Source: Pelagophyceae sp. CCMP2097
Lineage: Eukaryota; Sar; Pelagophyceae
Direction of reading: 5' to 3'
Length of the DNA stretch: 64,000 nt
Assembly (NCBI GenBank): GCA_026770575.1
Contig: MU657165.1
Coordinates: 1,109,933-1,173,932, forward strand
Under the pieces are notes generated by a model, which searched no databases, was not told the origin of the DNA, and saw only the letters and a list, made by a program, of their open reading frames with translations. Below are positions 62,374 to 64,000 of this stretch, piece after piece (position 1 is the stretch's first letter; each line of letters opens with the position of its first letter). The translations under genes and the position numbers were made by a program.

Positions 62374-64000
62374 ATGGTCGGGTCGCTCGAGGCCGCCTAT
62401 GCGGCGACGCTCCTCCTGGCGCTAGTCGCGCTGTGGCAGCGATTCCTCATCTGGCGCATGCGCGCGGAGTTGCGGCGCGTGGCCCTAAAGGCCGCGGCCC
62501 CGAAGATGCGCCCGGCGGGGCCGCTGCTGGCCAAGGGCGCCGCGGCGAAAGCCGCGGCGCACAAGGCCGCGATGGTTCTCGGCGAGGTCAAGGCCGCGAT
62601 GGTTCTCGGCGACCTCGCGACCGTCGCCGCGTTGAAGAAGGAGGCCACCGTGAAGGTACCGAGAAGGTGGAGAGCGCAGCCGTCGAGAGCCTCGAAAAGG
62701 TCCTGGCGGAGAAGACCGTCGCGCTCGCCAAGGTCGAGGAGGAGCGCCAGCTGGACGGCGTGTACGAAGACCTGGCGCAGGCCGAGCGTACGCGCCTCGA
62801 CGTCGCAAGGTGCGCTTAGCCGACGGGGCCCCCGAGCGCGGCTTTCCGAGCGCGGCAGCCTCGAGCCGCGTCGGCGGTAGGCGCGCGCAGATCGCGTCTC
62901 TCGAGACGGCCTGGTGCGCGCAGATCGCGTCGATTGAGGCGGCGCGGCAGGCCGAGGTGGCGACGTTGAAGGCGGCGCGCAATACGGAGCGCGCCGTGCT
63001 CGCGACGGCGCAGTGCGCCGACGTCGCGGCGGCGTCGGTCGAGGCGGCGAACGAGGAGCGGAAGGGCGGCGAGACGTACACGAACCACGAGATCAAGAAC
63101 CGCCTGCTGGCGATCGGCGAACTCTGCGTCGGCAGCGGCGGGCAGGTGGACAGGGCGCGCATCCGCGCCATCGTCTACGACGCCATCGAGATGATCGTCA
63201 AGCGCGGCATCCTGGTGCAGCTCACCTCGGGCTCGTACACCGCGCGCCTCGAGGACGTGAACCTCGACAAGCTGATACGCGCGCGCGCCAGGCGTGCGCT
63301 GCGGCCCGTCGTCATCAGACCGACCGAGGGCGACGCCGCGTCGTACGTCAACAAGCTGCGCCTCGACCCCATGCTCCTCTGTCTCCACGCAAGCCGGCGT
63401 CCATGGGGGCCGTCGAGGAGGGGCGAGGCCCGCCGCGAAGGGCGATTTGGCGTCCCGCGCGCGGTTCCGACTGCGGGCATCGATTTCGATGCGCCCAGGC
63501 ATGCGCGCGTAGGCATCATCTTCGACCATCTGCTCTCGAACGCGATCAAGTACGGCGACGAGGCCATCGCGCCGGCCCTTTGCGTGCACGTCGAGTCGCT
63601 GGGGGCCGACGACACGGAGGTCTGCTGCGTGCGCATCGAGCTGCACAACGCGGCCGCCCCGCAGCACGCCAAGTTCCTCGATCTCGGCGACGACGAGCTG
63701 AATCGCACCGCGGCGGAGGGGCGCAGCCACAAGCCCGCGCCCGAGGACAGCACGTCGCTGGAATGCGCATCGCCGGAGGAACGTGCGTGGGGGCGCCTCT
63801 TCCGAGGGGCGCCTCTTCCGAGGGGCGGCCGCCTCGATGCGAACTTCGGAAGGGCGGCCGCCTCCTCGACGCACGCTCGCGAGAGATCGCGTCATAGGCT
63901 TTCCTATGGTGCTCGAGTGCGCGCGCGCGCTCGGCGGCTCACTGCGGCTGACGCTGAGCGAGACAGATTTCGTCGCGACGCTGACGCTGCCGCGCGCGTC
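62374..64000 (+). CDS. Histidine-kinase-like protein, 3' partial, with a probable frameshift
   Basis: The ATG at 62374 starts MVGSLEAAYAATLLLALVALWQRFLIWRMRAEL, one membrane segment, then an Ala/Lys-rich coiled coil. Near 62656 the frame must shift by one base (TVK|V versus TEKVESAAVESLEKVLAEK) without an evident intron. Exons continue through LETAWCAQIASIEAARQAEV to YTNHEIKNRLLAIGELC (H-box: candidate phospho-His in NHEIKN) and, after an intron ending at about 63511, IIFDHLLSNAIKYGDEAI (N-box of the GHKL ATPase). The last exon (from about 63898) reads FPMVLECARALGGSLRLTL, resembling the G2 end of the domain. A classic DxGxG motif is not visible, so ATP binding may be lost. The gene continues beyond the window. 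Confidence 0.7.

Overview
The window is GC-rich nuclear DNA from a photosynthetic protist. Genes sit on both strands, mostly less than 400 bp apart, and are cut by very short introns (about 36-150 nt) that usually end AG|G. The organism carries a secondary plastid: the small protein at 45006-45873 has a signal peptide followed by an ASAFAP motif, the classic stramenopile/cryptophyte plastid-targeting signature. Together with the 'ANTAWAFA'-repeat RAP proteins, the short introns and the base composition, this points to a pelagophyte-like stramenopile (Aureococcus and relatives). A haptophyte is not excluded. No prokaryotic signals (operons, Shine-Dalgarno sites, CRISPR) are present. I spliced exons by hand from donor/acceptor signals, reading phase and family conservation; several apparent stops are intronic.

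Layout, 1-26.8 kb: a cyclophilin (5' end outside the window); an acidic Tudor-like protein; an RRM + repeat + RAP organelle RNA protein; a wax-synthase-like MBOAT; an X-Pro-dipeptidase/CocE-type hydrolase; an ATP-grasp ligase; CFAP161 (cilium) divergent from FZR1/Cdh1 (APC/C activator); nicotinate phosphoribosyltransferase; a GT8 glycosyltransferase; a Rab GTPase; an RRM/zinc-knuckle/WW splicing-type factor; a lipocalin/FABP-like protein; and a GT2/GT92-like glycosyltransferase.

26.8-31.4 kb: a 1.25 kb fold-back element with AT-rich, tRNA-like arms; a poorly resolved membrane-anchor gene; and a five-exon gene for a 169-aa protein with a D-box-like N-terminus (possible securin). 31.4-50.3 kb: a small Tim chaperone, heat-shock factor, TMEM163-like transporter, an unknown membrane-anchored protein, a GT-A-type protein, a double HMG-box protein, an SLC44 choline transporter-like protein, the plastid ASAFAP protein, a Myb/telobox protein and a PEMT-like methyltransferase. 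50.4-64 kb: a second RRM + repeat + RAP paralogue, a CEP131-like centrosome/cilium protein, an RRM-FHA (SNIP1-like) fusion, a NRT2 nitrate transporter carrying two in-frame TAA codons and a TIR element in its intron, a plastid-type membrane protein, and a histidine-kinase-like gene running off the right end.

The genes do not form one pathway. Recurring themes are cell-cycle control (FZR1, securin candidate), cilium/centriole (CFAP161, CEP131), organelle RNA handling (two RAP proteins), RNA processing (SNIP1-like, WW/RRM) and membrane traffic or glycosylation.
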